Positions 33,631-43,138 of a DNA stretch of 64,000 nucleotides are shown piece by piece. The position numbers were made by a program, and so were the translations under genes. This DNA is from Novosphingobium malaysiense (lineage in GTDB: Bacteria; Pseudomonadota; Alphaproteobacteria; Sphingomonadales; Sphingomonadaceae), in the NCBI RefSeq assembly GCF_000802225.1, contig NZ_JTDI01000002.1, forward strand, positions 392,501-456,500, written 5' to 3'. The notes under the pieces were generated by a model. That model was not told the origin of the DNA and made no database searches. It saw nothing but the letters and a program-made list of their open reading frames with translations. Each line of letters starts with the position of its first letter. Within the stretch, counting starts at the first letter, position 1.

Positions 33631-33657
33631 CCGGTCGGACTCGAATTGTCCGACCGG
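33631..33657 (+). terminator. Hairpin after the phasin gene
   Basis: A perfect 10-bp stem (CCGGTCGGAC with GTCCGACCGG) and 7-base loop, 14 bases past the phasin stop. No T-run follows, so it may be a weak terminator or an mRNA-stabilising hairpin. Confidence 0.55.
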
Positions 33658-33728
33658 CGAGCATCAAATTCATTATCGTCGCCGGGGCATCTTGATGAAA
33701 GGTGCCCCGGTGCGATATTCTGATCCCT

Positions 33729-34115
33729 ATGATTTCCTCTATCGCCGATTCCGAACGCTCGCCCCTCTGGCCGGTGCTTGCCGGGGACGACAATGATTCG
33801 GACAACGACACAGGCGGCGACGAGCAGGTCGGCATCGCTACGAAGACGCGCGCGAAGCCGAAAAAGCCCAGCCAGTTCAAAGTTCTGATGCTGAACGACG
33901 ACTATACCCCGATGGAATTCGTGGTGATGGTCCTGAAGCGTTTCTTCCACATGGACATGGAGCAGGCGACACGCGTGATGCTCCACGTGCATCAGAAGGG
34001 TGTCGGCGTCTGCGGCATATTTCCTTATGAAATCGCGGAGACCAAGGTGAACCAGGTGATGGACTTCGCCCGGCAGAACCAGCATCCGCTCCAGTGCACT
34101 CTCGAAAAGGCCTGA
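33729..34115 (+). CDS. clpS: ClpS, adaptor of the ClpAP protease (N-end rule)
   Basis: Delivers N-end-rule substrates to ClpAP. The core (residues about 50-128) closely follows E. coli Clp[38 protein letters not shown], and [25 protein letters not shown]. The Asn-Asp-Asp and His residues that bind the N-degron are conserved. The first 45 residues are an acidic/basic linker longer than in E. coli. The start at [10 protein letters not shown] is the most natural ATG, though without a strong ribosome site. clpA is not in the window. Confidence 0.93.
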   Translation: MISSIADSERSPLWPVLAGDDNDSDNDTGGDEQVGIATKTRAKPKKPSQFKVLMLNDDYTPMEFVVMVLKRFFHMDMEQATRVMLHVHQKGVGVCGIFPYEIAETKVNQVMDFARQNQHPLQCTLEKA

Positions 34116-34194
34116 CGGGTCCGCGCGGTTGACGCGCACGGTCGCGCGCCGCAATGCTAGCCCCCCGCCAGTCATGCACAGGAGAAACATCGCG

Positions 34195-34590
34195 ATGCCC
34201 CAGGAAATTCTCGTTCTGGCATGGGGCGCAGCCCTCGTGATCGTGCAGATATTCCTGGCAGGACATCTCAAGACAAAGCAGTACGGCGCGGATTGGAACA
34301 TCGGGGCTCGCGACGAGCCGATGCCGCCGCTAGAGCCGGTGCCTGCGCGCGCCCGGCGGGCCCAGGACAACATGATGGAAACCTTCCCGGTCGCCGTCGC
34401 GGCTCTGCTGGGCGTGGTGGTTGCCGGCCGGTCGAGCGACGTCTCGGTCATCGGCGCCTGGCTGTGGCTGGCGATGCGGGTGGTGTATGTTCCGGTCTAC
34501 CTGCTGGGAATCAAGGGCTTGCGCACGGCGATCTTCCTGGTGAGCATGGTTGGCCTGTTGATGGTCCTCGTCCCGCTGCTGGGGGGCTGA
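34195..34590 (+). CDS. MAPEG-family membrane protein
   Basis: A 131-residue integral membrane protein with four predicted helices. ARRAQDNMMETFPVAVAALLGVVV is the MAPEG signature (the eicosanoid/glutathione-metabolism membrane protein family; bacterial members have no assigned substrate). AGGAG lies 10 bases before the chosen ATG. It stands between clpS and lptF on the same strand without evident functional link. Confidence 0.82.
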   Translation: MPQEILVLAWGAALVIVQIFLAGHLKTKQYGADWNIGARDEPMPPLEPVPARARRAQDNMMETFPVAVAALLGVVVAGRSSDVSVIGAWLWLAMRVVYVPVYLLGIKGLRTAIFLVSMVGLLMVLVPLLGG

Positions 34591-34660
34591 GACCCCTTTC
34601 CCAGGTGCCGCGATACGGTTAAGGCAGACTTCGCCTGTCGCAGAACCATCGCGGAGCCAC

Positions 34661-35887
34661 GTGAAATTCTTCACCGCCCTTGACCGTTACATCTTCCGGC
34701 TCGTGCTGATGCCGATGCTCGCGATCTTTCTGCTCGCGGCTTCGCTTCTGGTCCTGGACAAGATGCTGCGGCTGTTCGACTTCGTCGCGACCGAGGGTGG
34801 GCCGGTCGGCGTAGTCTTCAAGATGCTGGGCAACATGTTGCCCGAGTACGCCAGCCTGGCCATTCCGCTGGGCCTGATGCTGGGTATCCTGCTGGCGTTC
34901 CGCAAGCTGGCGACCAGCAGCGAGCTCGACGTCATGCGGGCAGTGGGACTCAGCTATACGCGCATGTTACGCGTGCCCTATCTGATCACGCTGGTCATGG
35001 TCGCGATCAATTTCGCAAACGTCGGCTACCTCCAGCCGCTTGCGCGCTATGCCTACGAGCAGCTCAATTACGAGCTGAAATCAGGGGCCCTGGGGGCATC
35101 GATCAAGGTTGGCGAATTTACCTCGCTCAAGGACCGAATCGCCCTGCGGATCGACGAAAGCCAGGATGAAGGCCGGCGGTTGATGGGCATTTTTGCGCGT
35201 GTCGCCAACAGCAAGGGACAAGTGCTGTCGATATCGGCACGCGAGGGTCGTTTCCTTGCGCTCAAGGGATCGCCCGACACGATCATCCTGCGCCTCGAGC
35301 AGGGTCAGATCATTCAGGACGAACCCGGGCAGGAACCGCGCGTACTCACCTTCACCCGGCACGACCTGCCGATCGACCTTCCCGAAATCGAGAAGTTTCG
35401 CCAGCGTGGCGGCGCGGCCCGGGAATATCTTTTGCCCGAACTCATGAAGCTGGGCTGGAACGACAGCCAGCCCCAGGCGGGGCGCGTCTCAAGCCAGGCC
35501 AATTTCAGCTATCGCATGGTGGAAGTGGTGATGATGCTGCTCTTGCCGCTATTGGCGGTGGCGCTGGCGATCCCGCCCAAGAGGTCGACATCGGCACTCG
35601 GCCTGTTCGTGTCGATCGTGATGATCGTCGCCTATCACAAGGTCAACCAGTACGCGAACGACGTCGCCTCGCTGGGGCGCATCAATCCGATCCTTGGCCT
35701 GTGGGGCCCTTTCATCGTGTTCGCGGTGATCATCCTGTGGATGTACTGGCGCGTGGCCTATGTGCCGGGCGGACAGGCTATCGGCTGGCTCGAAAAGGCG
35801 GCGGACAGCATTTCCAAGCGCCTCAAGTCGCTGCTGCGCCGCCAGCGCCGCGGCCCTATCCTGCCCAAACCGGCGGACCAGTCCTGA
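34661..35887 (+). CDS. lptF: LptF, permease of the lipopolysaccharide export ABC transporter
   Basis: Inner-membrane component (with LptG and the ATPase LptB) that extracts LPS for transport to the outer membrane. The 408-residue YjgP/YjgQ protein starts at GTG (MKFFTALDRYIFRLVLMPML) and has three N-terminal and three C-terminal membrane segments around a periplasmic beta-jellyroll (about residues 125-270). Arginine-rich C-terminal tail (RRQRRG). lptG starts one base after its stop. Confidence 0.92.
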   Translation: MKFFTALDRYIFRLVLMPMLAIFLLAASLLVLDKMLRLFDFVATEGGPVGVVFKMLGNMLPEYASLAIPLGLMLGILLAFRKLATSSELDVMRAVGLSYTRMLRVPYLITLVMVAINFANVGYLQPLARYAYEQLNYELKSGALGASIKVGEFTSLKDRIALRIDESQDEGRRLMGIFARVANSKGQVLSISAREGRFLALKGSPDTIILRLEQGQIIQDEPGQEPRVLTFTRHDLPIDLPEIEKFRQRGGAAREYLLPELMKLGWNDSQPQAGRVSSQANFSYRMVEVVMMLLLPLLAVALAIPPKRSTSALGLFVSIVMIVAYHKVNQYANDVASLGRINPILGLWGPFIVFAVIILWMYWRVAYVPGGQAIGWLEKAADSISKRLKSLLRRQRRGPILPKPADQS

Positions 35888-35888
35888 C

Positions 35889-36986
35889 ATGCAGCTCGAA
35901 TTCTTTCCCTCGCGCACGCTGACGTTCTATCTCGCGCGCCTGTTCATCACCCGCATTCTGGCGGTACTGCTGATGCTGGTCATGGTGCTGCAGGTCCTCG
36001 ACCTGCTGGGCGAAAGCGGCGATATCCTGGCCTATTCCGGCAATGGCCAGATGCAGCTTCTCTATTACGTCTCGTTGCGCGCGCCGCAGTTGGTCGCCCG
36101 GTTCCTGCCCTATTCGGTGCTGCTGGCCACGATCATCACGCTGGCCACGCTGAACCAGAACAGCGAGGTCATCTCGATGAAGGCGGCAGGGCTTTCGGCA
36201 CATCAGGTACTGGCCCCCTTGATGCTGACGGCGTTTGTGATTTCCTGCATCAGTTTCGCATTCAACGAACGGGTTGTGACTCGCGCATCGGCTGCGCTCG
36301 ATGCCTGGCACGCCGTCGACTACGGGCCCATCCCCGAGGATTCCGGGGTGCGCAGCAACTTATACTTGTCCGACGGACGCGATCTCATGATGGCGAAAAC
36401 GCTGACCGGGACCGGCAACGACATGGTGATGACGGGGGTGACGTTCTACCGCCGTGACGCCAACGACATGATCGTGGAGCAGTTGCGCAGTCCGCGTGCG
36501 ATCTATGCCAACCCCGGTTGGAAGCTCGAAAAGCCACTCCGTTTCGAGGTGGACGGTACGACGACCACGCAATTGACGTCCGCCACGGTCGCCCCCGGGA
36601 TCACGCCGAGCAAGGTCACCCTCGCGAAGGTGGACGCGGATTCGGAAAACATCTTCACGCTGGCCAGATCGATCAAGGCGATGAAGGTCGCCGGGCAGCG
36701 CACGAGCGCGCTCGATGCGGCCTGGTGGCACAAGATATCGGGACCGCTTTCTTCCACGCTCATGCCGCTTCTGGGTGCGGTCGCGGCTTTCGGTCTGGCG
36801 CGTTCGGGCCAGCTGCTGATCCGCGCCGTGATCGGCATGGCTCTGGGTTTTGCCTATTTCGTATTCGACAACGCGGCGCTGGCGATGGGCAACTTCGGCG
36901 GTTACCCGCCGCTGGTCGCGGCCTGGGCACCGTTCGTGCTTTTCGCCCTCATCGGCGAAACGGTGCTGGTCAGAACCGAGGAATAA
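35889..36986 (+). CDS. lptG: LptG, permease of the lipopolysaccharide export ABC transporter
   Basis: Second permease of the LPS extraction complex, 365 residues. FPSRTLTFYLARLFITRILAVLLMLVMVLQVLDLLG at the start and the six-helix YjgP/YjgQ layout match LptG. RFLPYSVLLATIITLATLNQNSEVISMKAAGLSAHQVL is the coupling region that contacts LptB. The periplasmic domain spans about residues 125-260. Translation is likely coupled with lptF. It converges on the desaturase gene, 7 bases away. Confidence 0.92.
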   Translation: MQLEFFPSRTLTFYLARLFITRILAVLLMLVMVLQVLDLLGESGDILAYSGNGQMQLLYYVSLRAPQLVARFLPYSVLLATIITLATLNQNSEVISMKAAGLSAHQVLAPLMLTAFVISCISFAFNERVVTRASAALDAWHAVDYGPIPEDSGVRSNLYLSDGRDLMMAKTLTGTGNDMVMTGVTFYRRDANDMIVEQLRSPRAIYANPGWKLEKPLRFEVDGTTTTQLTSATVAPGITPSKVTLAKVDADSENIFTLARSIKAMKVAGQRTSALDAAWWHKISGPLSSTLMPLLGAVAAFGLARSGQLLIRAVIGMALGFAYFVFDNAALAMGNFGGYPPLVAAWAPFVLFALIGETVLVRTEE

Positions 36987-36993
36987 CGGGCTT

Positions 36994-38097
36994 TCAGCGC
37001 GCCCGCATCGTGCTTCCCGCCAGCCGTTTGAGCAATGGCGTCAGCCCCTTGTAGCTGGCCCGCGCATATGTCGTGTCCTCGCCCAGATGGGCCGAGAGCC
37101 GCCGGTGGCATTCGCTCAGCGAATGATAGGGCATCGATGGCAGCAGGTGGTGCAGCGCGTGATAGCGCAGTCCGACCGGCGCCCACAGCGGCGACAGCAC
37201 CGCCGGTGGCGGGACATTGACGGAATCGAGATACTGCGCAGTGACGGTCATCGCTTCGCCGTCGTTCTCCCACAGGTGCGCCACGAGCGTACGCACCTGG
37301 TTGAGGAAGGCGGTGAAGGAAACGACGCACAGGGCAATGGCCAGCGGGCGCCATCCATAGGCAAAGCTCGCGGCCAGCTCGGCAATGGCCCATATCGAAC
37401 AGCCCAATTCCTGCCAGAACACCATCCGTGCGAACTGGCCTTCGGGCGGCCGGCGCCGGTACTGCGGATTGATCGACAGCGCCGAGGCCCGCTCCCACAC
37501 GAGCCGGCGGAGCGGCGGGATCACCACGCCGAGCGGAACGAGGACAGCCGAGCGTACCAGCAGCGCAGGGGGCAAAAGGATCGCGGTCAAGGCGAAGACC
37601 GGCAGGCTCCAGGGCTTCATCAGCGCCAACGGCATGTATTCCGGATCTTCGATCGTGCCGTAACGGGTGCGGGCGTGATGTTGCGTATGCACCCCTTCGT
37701 ACATGAACGAGGGGATCAGCAGCGGAATGCCCACCAGCAGGTTCCAGGCGAAGCGGAAGCCGGGCAGGGCGTCCTTGTGGACGTGAGTCAGCTCGTGGAT
37801 GAACAGCAGCGCCCGGTAGAGCGCCAGCGATGCCAGCAGGCCGCAGGCGAAAGCGGCAATCGGATTGTCCAGCAGGATGGCGCCGGCAAGGGCTGTATAG
37901 CCCAAGGCTGCCGAGCCGAGCATGTCCGGCCAGTAGATTGCCGGCCTCGCAGCCGAAATGTCTCGCGTCAGCTCCACCGCGGCGCGCAACATCTCCTTGT
38001 CGTCGGGCATTTGCGAATGCCACGTCGACGCCGCACGCTCTGACGCGTCCGGGCGCGGTGACGGGATAGACTGTTCGACTAGGTCCTGGGCAATCAT
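36994..38097 (-). CDS. Membrane fatty acid desaturase-family protein
   Basis: Di-iron integral membrane enzyme (367 residues) with the three histidine boxes HELTH, HTQHH and HALHH in the right order, and four or more membrane helices between them. It would desaturate or hydroxylate an acyl chain or a lipid/carotenoid. I start at ATG 38097 (MIAQDLVEQ), with TTGGAA upstream; a TTG at 38112 is an in-frame alternative. Divergent from the acetyltransferase-like gene at 38245. Substrate not determinable. Confidence 0.87.
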   Translation of the reverse strand: MIAQDLVEQSIPSPRPDASERAASTWHSQMPDDKEMLRAAVELTRDISAARPAIYWPDMLGSAALGYTALAGAILLDNPIAAFACGLLASLALYRALLFIHELTHVHKDALPGFRFAWNLLVGIPLLIPSFMYEGVHTQHHARTRYGTIEDPEYMPLALMKPWSLPVFALTAILLPPALLVRSAVLVPLGVVIPPLRRLVWERASALSINPQYRRRPPEGQFARMVFWQELGCSIWAIAELAASFAYGWRPLAIALCVVSFTAFLNQVRTLVAHLWENDGEAMTVTAQYLDSVNVPPPAVLSPLWAPVGLRYHALHHLLPSMPYHSLSECHRRLSAHLGEDTTYARASYKGLTPLLKRLAGSTMRAR

Positions 38098-38244
38098 GTG
38101 CTCGAATTCCAAAATCTTCCGGGCAAAACGGCGCCCGGGACACGGTTTGCGGAAATGGTCTGTCCCGGCCCGCTTGACAAGTCGCCGCGTGCGGCCGCAC
38201 TTCGCCTTTCCATAGATCCCATAGGCTGGAACAAAGGCAGCATC

Positions 38245-39411
38245 GTGGCCAACTCCGAACTAGTCATCACGCCCGTTACCAGCAAGGCCGACCGCGCCGC
38301 CTTCGTGGACTTCGCCTATCGGTGCAATGCGGCAGATCAAAACTGGGTGCCCAACCTGCGCTCGGAGGAAATGTCCAAGTTCACGCCCGGCAAGAACCCT
38401 TACTTCGAACACGCCCGCTACCAGCTTTTTCTCGCGCGCCGCAGTGGACGGATCGTCGGGCGCATATCGGCGCACATCGATGAACTGGCGCTGAAACAGC
38501 CCGTGGAGCAGGGCATGGGGCCCGGAACCGGTAACTGGGGCGCGATCGAGGCAGAGGACGAGGAGACCGCGCAAGCCCTTATCGCCACTGCCGAAGGCTG
38601 GCTGCGCGGGCAGGGCATGACGCGGGTCCTCGCACCGATGAACCTGTCCATCTGGGAAGAGCCCGGGCTGCAGGTGCTGGGCCACGACCATCCGCCGATG
38701 GTGATGATGGCCCATCACAATGCTTCCTACCAGGGCTGGATCGAGGCGGCGGGCTACGAGCGGGCGAAGTCGCTCTACACCTACGATCTCGACGTAACGA
38801 AGGAGTTTCCCCCGCTGATCCAGCGCATCGTCGCTTCCGGCGAGAAGAACGCCAAGATCCGGATCCGCAAGGCCGACCTCAAGCACTTCGATCGCGACGC
38901 GGCGATCATCTGCGACATCCTCAACGATGCATGGTCAGATAACTGGGGCTTCGTGCCGTTCACGGACAAGGAAATCGAATATACCGGCAAGGCGCTGAAA
39001 CCGCTGGTTCACCCCGAACTCATCCGCATCGCCGAATACGAAGGCGAACCGGTCGCCTTCATGATGACCCTGCCCGATCTCAACCAGCCGCAGATGCGCT
39101 TGAACGGTCGCAACGGCAAGCCGTCCATCCTGGGTCTGATCAAGCTCCTGCTGTGGCTGCGCAAGCCGCGCCCGGCGGACATGCGCGTGCCGCTCATGGG
39201 TGTGCGCAAGAAGCTTCAGTCCTCGCGGCTCGCAAGCCAGCTTGCCTTCATGATGATCGAATATATCCGCCGTGCCGCCACGGCCAAGTTCGGGGCGCAG
39301 CGCGGGGAAATCGGTTGGATTCTCGAGGATAACCAGGGGATGGTTGCCATCGCGGACGCCATCGACAGCAAGGTGAACCGGGAATACGTGATCTATCAAA
39401 AGACACTCTAG
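38245..39411 (+). CDS. GNAT-like N-acetyltransferase family protein of unknown function
   Basis: A 388-residue soluble protein common in alphaproteobacteria. ARRSGRIVGRISAHID (residues about 65-80) resembles the beta4/motif A region of GNAT folds, and a second GNAT-like segment may follow (IAEYEGEPVAFMMTLPDLN). No donor or acceptor is known. The GTG start is favoured because AAAGG lies 8 bases upstream; a longer frame back to 38098 overlaps the desaturase leader. Confidence 0.65.
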   Translation: MANSELVITPVTSKADRAAFVDFAYRCNAADQNWVPNLRSEEMSKFTPGKNPYFEHARYQLFLARRSGRIVGRISAHIDELALKQPVEQGMGPGTGNWGAIEAEDEETAQALIATAEGWLRGQGMTRVLAPMNLSIWEEPGLQVLGHDHPPMVMMAHHNASYQGWIEAAGYERAKSLYTYDLDVTKEFPPLIQRIVASGEKNAKIRIRKADLKHFDRDAAIICDILNDAWSDNWGFVPFTDKEIEYTGKALKPLVHPELIRIAEYEGEPVAFMMTLPDLNQPQMRLNGRNGKPSILGLIKLLLWLRKPRPADMRVPLMGVRKKLQSSRLASQLAFMMIEYIRRAATAKFGAQRGEIGWILEDNQGMVAIADAIDSKVNREYVIYQKTL

Positions 39412-39500
39412 GTCCACCTCCCGGCCCCTGATCTCCAGACTTTCTTAACGCCCCGCCGCTAACCTCCGTGCAGGTTTGGAGAAGGCAAGGCAGGCTGGCG

Positions 39501-40436
39501 ATGAAATTCCGCTCCTGGCTCATAGTGCCCGGCAATAGCGACGAGGATCTCGGCGCGGCATTCGGCAGCGGCGCGGATGCCATTGTGGTCGATCTCGAGG
39601 AGTCGGTATCGCACGACCAAAAGCCGCGAGCCCGGCAGATGGGCGCCGAATGGCTGGCCGCGCACCGCACGAACCTGCTTGAACACAGGCAGATGAGCCG
39701 TTGGGTGCGGATTAACGCGCTCGATTCGGGTCATGCGCGTGAAGATCTGGCCGCGGTCATGCCCGAGGCGCCGGACGGCATCATCCTGCCCAAGGCAGCC
39801 GGACCTGAGGCGGTTCGGCAACTTGCCAGCGAAATCTACGAGTTCGAGCAGCGTATCGCTCTGCCCGCGAATTCGACGCGGATCATGTCTGTGGTCGGCG
39901 AGACGCCGCTGTCGGCCATGCGGATTGCGGAATACATCGGGACTGCCCACCAACGGCTCTGTGCTCTTACATGGAATGCCGGCGGCCTCACCGCCTCGCT
40001 GGGGGGCACCGGTGTCCGCCGCGCGGACGGAACGTGGAGCGATGCGTGCAGCTTCGTGCGGGCGCAGACCCTGTTGACCGCTCATGCCGGTATGTTTGCC
40101 GCGATCGACACTGGCTTCGACGATCGCAAGGACGCCGCCGGCCTCGCGAATGCGGCGCGTCAGGCGCGGCGCGATGGATTTGCCGGCATGTTCGCACTTC
40201 ACCCCGATCAGGTCGCTGCGATCAACGAGGCCTTCATGCCAAGCGGTGACGAAGTGGAGGATGCCCGCGCGATCATGGATGCTTTCGCAAGCAGCCCCCA
40301 TGCCGAGACGCTACCGTTCAAGGGTCGGATGGTGGACCGCGCGCACCTTGCCATTGCGGAGCGGACGGTCGAACTGGCCGCCTATGCGACTGCCGGCGGC
40401 GACACCCGTACCGGGCCTATTCTGCGCCCTGCGTAA
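39501..40436 (+). CDS. HpcH/HpaI-family (CitE-like) CoA-ester lyase, second copy
   Basis: A 311-residue TIM-barrel lyase related to the protein at 14566: FRSWLIVPGNSDEDLGAAF, VVDLEESVSHDQK (metal-site region), VRINALDSG, GGLTASLGGTGVRRADGTW, and GFAGMFALHPDQVAAINEAF. It is not linked to other acyl-CoA genes here, unlike the first copy. Its end overlaps the convergent lipoprotein gene by 20 bases. Malyl-, citramalyl- or related CoA esters are the usual substrates. Confidence 0.83.
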   Translation: MKFRSWLIVPGNSDEDLGAAFGSGADAIVVDLEESVSHDQKPRARQMGAEWLAAHRTNLLEHRQMSRWVRINALDSGHAREDLAAVMPEAPDGIILPKAAGPEAVRQLASEIYEFEQRIALPANSTRIMSVVGETPLSAMRIAEYIGTAHQRLCALTWNAGGLTASLGGTGVRRADGTWSDACSFVRAQTLLTAHAGMFAAIDTGFDDRKDAAGLANAARQARRDGFAGMFALHPDQVAAINEAFMPSGDEVEDARAIMDAFASSPHAETLPFKGRMVDRAHLAIAERTVELAAYATAGGDTRTGPILRPA

Positions 40437-40725
40437 CCGTATCGTCCTGCGCGGGAGCATCGGTCCCCGCGTCTTTGGCGGCATCGTCCGAATCCTGCGA
40501 CGCTGAATCGTCCGGTGCTTCCGCCTTTCCGCCGGGCGTGGTGCTCGGGTTGGCCGGGGGTGCCTTGGAGCGCACGGTGTCGTAGGGCGGCATGTCATCG
40601 GTGACCGAACGCGGCAGGATTTCGCCTCCGGCGGCATCTGCCTCGTCAGGTGCCTTGTCCTTCTGGCAGCCTGCAAGCGCCAGGGCGATGGCCATTGCAA
40701 AGGTCAGAACAGTCGGGGCTTTCAT
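40417..40725 (-). CDS. Small lipoprotein of unknown function
   Basis: A 102-residue protein with a clear lipoprotein signal peptide (MKAPTVLTFAMAIALALAGC, lipobox LAGC at residues 17-20). The mature part is a low-complexity stretch rich in Asp, Ala, Pro and Ser with no recognisable domain. It starts one base after the lipB stop codon, so translation is coupled. Gly/Ala-Gly-Cys at the cleavage site followed by QKD does not indicate inner-membrane retention by an Asp at +2. Confidence 0.8.
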   Translation of the reverse strand: MKAPTVLTFAMAIALALAGCQKDKAPDEADAAGGEILPRSVTDDMPPYDTVRSKAPPANPSTTPGGKAEAPDDSASQDSDDAAKDAGTDAPAQDDTVTQGAE

Positions 40726-41436
40726 TCAGGCGGTCTCCGGCGGAGCGGGTTGGGGGCAAGGCCGTTCGAGCGAAGCGAGAAAGTCGTTCGCGCGGGAAAG
40801 CAGGGCTTTGTCCCACGTTTCAAAGTCGACCTCCCGGCCAAGGCGTGCCAGGCTGGTCACGCCGAACTCCTCGATACCGCAAGGAACGATCCCGGCAAAG
40901 TGGGACAGGTCCGGCCGAATATTCACGGCGAAGCCGTGCATCGTTACCCATTTCCGGATGCGGACGCCGATGGCGCCGATCTTGGCTTCCTTGCCGTCCA
41001 CGTCCGTGGTCCAGATGCCGATGCGCCCTTCGCGGCGGAAGCTCTCGACGCCGAAATCGCGCAAGGTCTCGATCACCCATCCTTCCAGGCCATGAACGAA
41101 ACCGCGCGCGTCGCGAGCCCGCTTCTTGAGGTCCAGCAGGACATAACAGACCCGCTGGCCGGGGCCGTGGTAAGTGTAGCGGCCGCCCCTCCCGGCCTCG
41201 ACGACTTCGAAGCGGGGGTCGAGAAGCTCGGCGGACGCCGCGCTCGTGCCGGCAGTGTAGACGGGAGGATGTTCGAGCAGCCAAACCAGTTCGCGGGCCT
41301 CCCCTGCTGCGATCGCGGCATTGCGCGCAATCATCTCGTCTAGCGCCTCGCGATAGGGCACGGGGCTTTGCGATATGCGCAGTTCTATATCGCCGGCCAG
41401 ATTCAATTCACTGGTAAGTGTGGCGGGAATCGTCAT
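40726..41436 (-). CDS. lipB: Octanoyl-[acyl-carrier-protein]:protein N-octanoyltransferase
   Basis: Moves octanoyl groups from ACP to lipoyl domains, the first step of lipoate synthesis. The 236-residue protein has [21 protein letters not shown], the catalytic Lys in [20 protein letters not shown] (K152) and the acyl-thioester Cys in [15 protein letters not shown] (C186). ATG 41436 (MTIPATL) gives the usual length; an upstream ATG at 41472 is less likely. The next gene on the strand starts immediately after the stop. Confidence 0.95.
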   Translation of the reverse strand: MTIPATLTSELNLAGDIELRISQSPVPYREALDEMIARNAAIAAGEARELVWLLEHPPVYTAGTSAASAELLDPRFEVVEAGRGGRYTYHGPGQRVCYVLLDLKKRARDARGFVHGLEGWVIETLRDFGVESFRREGRIGIWTTDVDGKEAKIGAIGVRIRKWVTMHGFAVNIRPDLSHFAGIVPCGIEEFGVTSLARLGREVDFETWDKALLSRANDFLASLERPCPQPAPPETA

Positions 41437-41516
41437 GGCGCGTTGCGTGGCGTCATTCCCTGCGGTTATCAAGTGCCTTTAGACAGCCTGCGCGACAGGA
41501 CGATCGGGAGCACGTG

Positions 41517-42359
41517 ATGAAGTTCGATAGTAACAGGGCCTGGCTCGAGGCGATGGCGGCAGTTCGCGCCAACCGGCAGGTCCTGCTTGCGGTTGCCGGC
41601 GTATTCTTCCTCCTGCCCACGCTGCTGTCGACCGTGTTTCTCACCGACGTCCAGGCCCAGATCTTCGAAGCCATGAACAGCCCCGAGACGGTCGAGAGCA
41701 TATTTTCGGCCAATCTCGGGCTGTTCCTGGTCTTCGGCATCGGCGGAATGCTGGTGCAATCCGTCGGCTACCTGACCGTCATGGCGCTGCTGAGCGATCG
41801 CGTGCGGCCGACCGTCGGCGAAGCCATCTCCGCGGCACTTCGTGCCCTGCCGACCCTGATCGGCGTCGTGCTGTTGACCATGGCCGGCACGTTTCTGGCG
41901 TCCTTGATTCTCGCGCTGTTGCTCGGCGGCATCGTCGGTCTGATCCTGGGGAAGGGCGCGGCTTCCGCATTGGTGGCGATCACCTTGCTTGCCGCGCTTG
42001 TCTATGCAGCCGCGAAACTCTCGCTGGTGATACCGGTCGTGGTCAACGAGGGCATCGGCAATCCCCTCGCGGCCATGGTGCGGTCCTGGCAATTGACGCG
42101 CCATAACAGTCTGCGGCTGTTCGGCTTCTTCGTGCTGTTGATGATTGCCTACCTGGCAGTGGCTTTCACCGCCACGGTTGCGCTGGTGGGGCCGGTGGCG
42201 CTGATCCTGGGGGAAGGGCGGGCGCTGACATTGTACACGGGCGTGATTTCCGGTGCCATCAGCGCGATCACCAGTGTGGTCCTGGTGGCGGTGCTGGCAT
42301 ACACGCACCGCCAGCTTGCCGGGCCGTCGCCAGACGCGATTGCCGAAACCTTCGAATAA
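41517..42359 (+). CDS. Polytopic membrane protein of unknown function (GPDPase-membrane-domain-like)
   Basis: A 280-residue protein with about six hydrophobic helices (for example LLAVAGVFFLLPTLLSTVF, VVLLTMAGTFLASLILALLL, LFGFFVLLMIAYLAVAF). KLSLVIPVVVNEGIGNPLAAMVRSWQLTRHN resembles the glycerophosphoryl diester phosphodiesterase membrane-domain family seen in alphaproteobacteria. No catalytic residues. GGAG precedes the ATG by 7 bases. Divergent from lipB across 80 bases. Confidence 0.6.
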   Translation: MKFDSNRAWLEAMAAVRANRQVLLAVAGVFFLLPTLLSTVFLTDVQAQIFEAMNSPETVESIFSANLGLFLVFGIGGMLVQSVGYLTVMALLSDRVRPTVGEAISAALRALPTLIGVVLLTMAGTFLASLILALLLGGIVGLILGKGAASALVAITLLAALVYAAAKLSLVIPVVVNEGIGNPLAAMVRSWQLTRHNSLRLFGFFVLLMIAYLAVAFTATVALVGPVALILGEGRALTLYTGVISGAISAITSVVLVAVLAYTHRQLAGPSPDAIAETFE

Positions 42360-42377
42360 GGGCGTGGCGTCGAGGCG

Positions 42378-43025
42378 TCAGGCCTCGTGCTGGTCTTCTT
42401 CTTCCTTCCAGCCCCACCACATGAAGCACGGCGGTACATTCAGCGGCTCAAGGGCATTGTCGATGCTCTTGAAGTGCCGGGCCATGTACGAGCGGGCCTT
42501 GGGGGTGAACTGGTAGACGAGGAATGCGCCGCCCTTGCGGATGACGCGATGGGTGGCTGCGGCAATCGCGGGACCCACGCCATCGGGCAGCGTCGAGAAA
42601 GGGAGGCCGGACAACACGTAGTCGGCCTTTTCATGTCCGTGCGCGCGAACGATCTCCTCGACGTCGGCGGCAGAGCCGTGGACCGCGACAAAGCGGCTGT
42701 CGGTAATCGTGCGGCGCAGGTAATCGATGAACTGGGGATTGGTGTCGATCACCAGCAACATGCCGTCGCGTCGCATGCGATCGAGCACCGGACGGCAGAA
42801 CGTGCCGACTCCAGGCCCGTATTCCACGAAAAGCTTGCAGTTGTCCCAGTCGACTCGCGACAGCATCCGATTGATGGTGAATCGCGAGGAAGGAACGATC
42901 GAACCAACCATCACGGGGTTGCGCAGGAAGCCTTCGAAGAAGACGCCCCAAGGTCCCAAGCCTTGCTTAATCTTCCGCTTGATCCTTTGGGGCAGCGCCT
43001 CTCGGGCAAGCTCTGAACTATTCAT
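42378..43025 (-). CDS. Class I SAM-dependent methyltransferase (PmtA/phospholipid N-methyltransferase-like)
   Basis: A 215-residue Rossmann-fold protein with SAM motif I FVEYGPGVGTF. The opening FFEGFLRNPVMVGSIVPSSRF and the later DYVLSGLPFSTLPDGVG are typical of the Rhodobacter-type phosphatidylethanolamine N-methyltransferase / rRNA adenine dimethylase-like group. It may methylate membrane lipids, but lipid activity cannot be proved from sequence, and related uncharacterised methyltransferases share these motifs. Confidence 0.75.
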   Translation of the reverse strand: MNSSELAREALPQRIKRKIKQGLGPWGVFFEGFLRNPVMVGSIVPSSRFTINRMLSRVDWDNCKLFVEYGPGVGTFCRPVLDRMRRDGMLLVIDTNPQFIDYLRRTITDSRFVAVHGSAADVEEIVRAHGHEKADYVLSGLPFSTLPDGVGPAIAAATHRVIRKGGAFLVYQFTPKARSYMARHFKSIDNALEPLNVPPCFMWWGWKEEEDQHEA

Positions 43026-43138
43026 GCTGGCGGAAGCTCTCGCACTGTTACCGGGTCACGAAGGAGCAAAGCGGTGGCAGATTAGCTACCGCTTTGCAAG
43101 GCGAAGGGGGCGGGCTTTCCAGATAAACTATCGGCCCG

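Noticed and set aside
42387..43016. Plus-strand frame opposite the methyltransferase gene
   Set aside because: The SAM motif is in the minus frame, and no separate evidence supports the plus frame.
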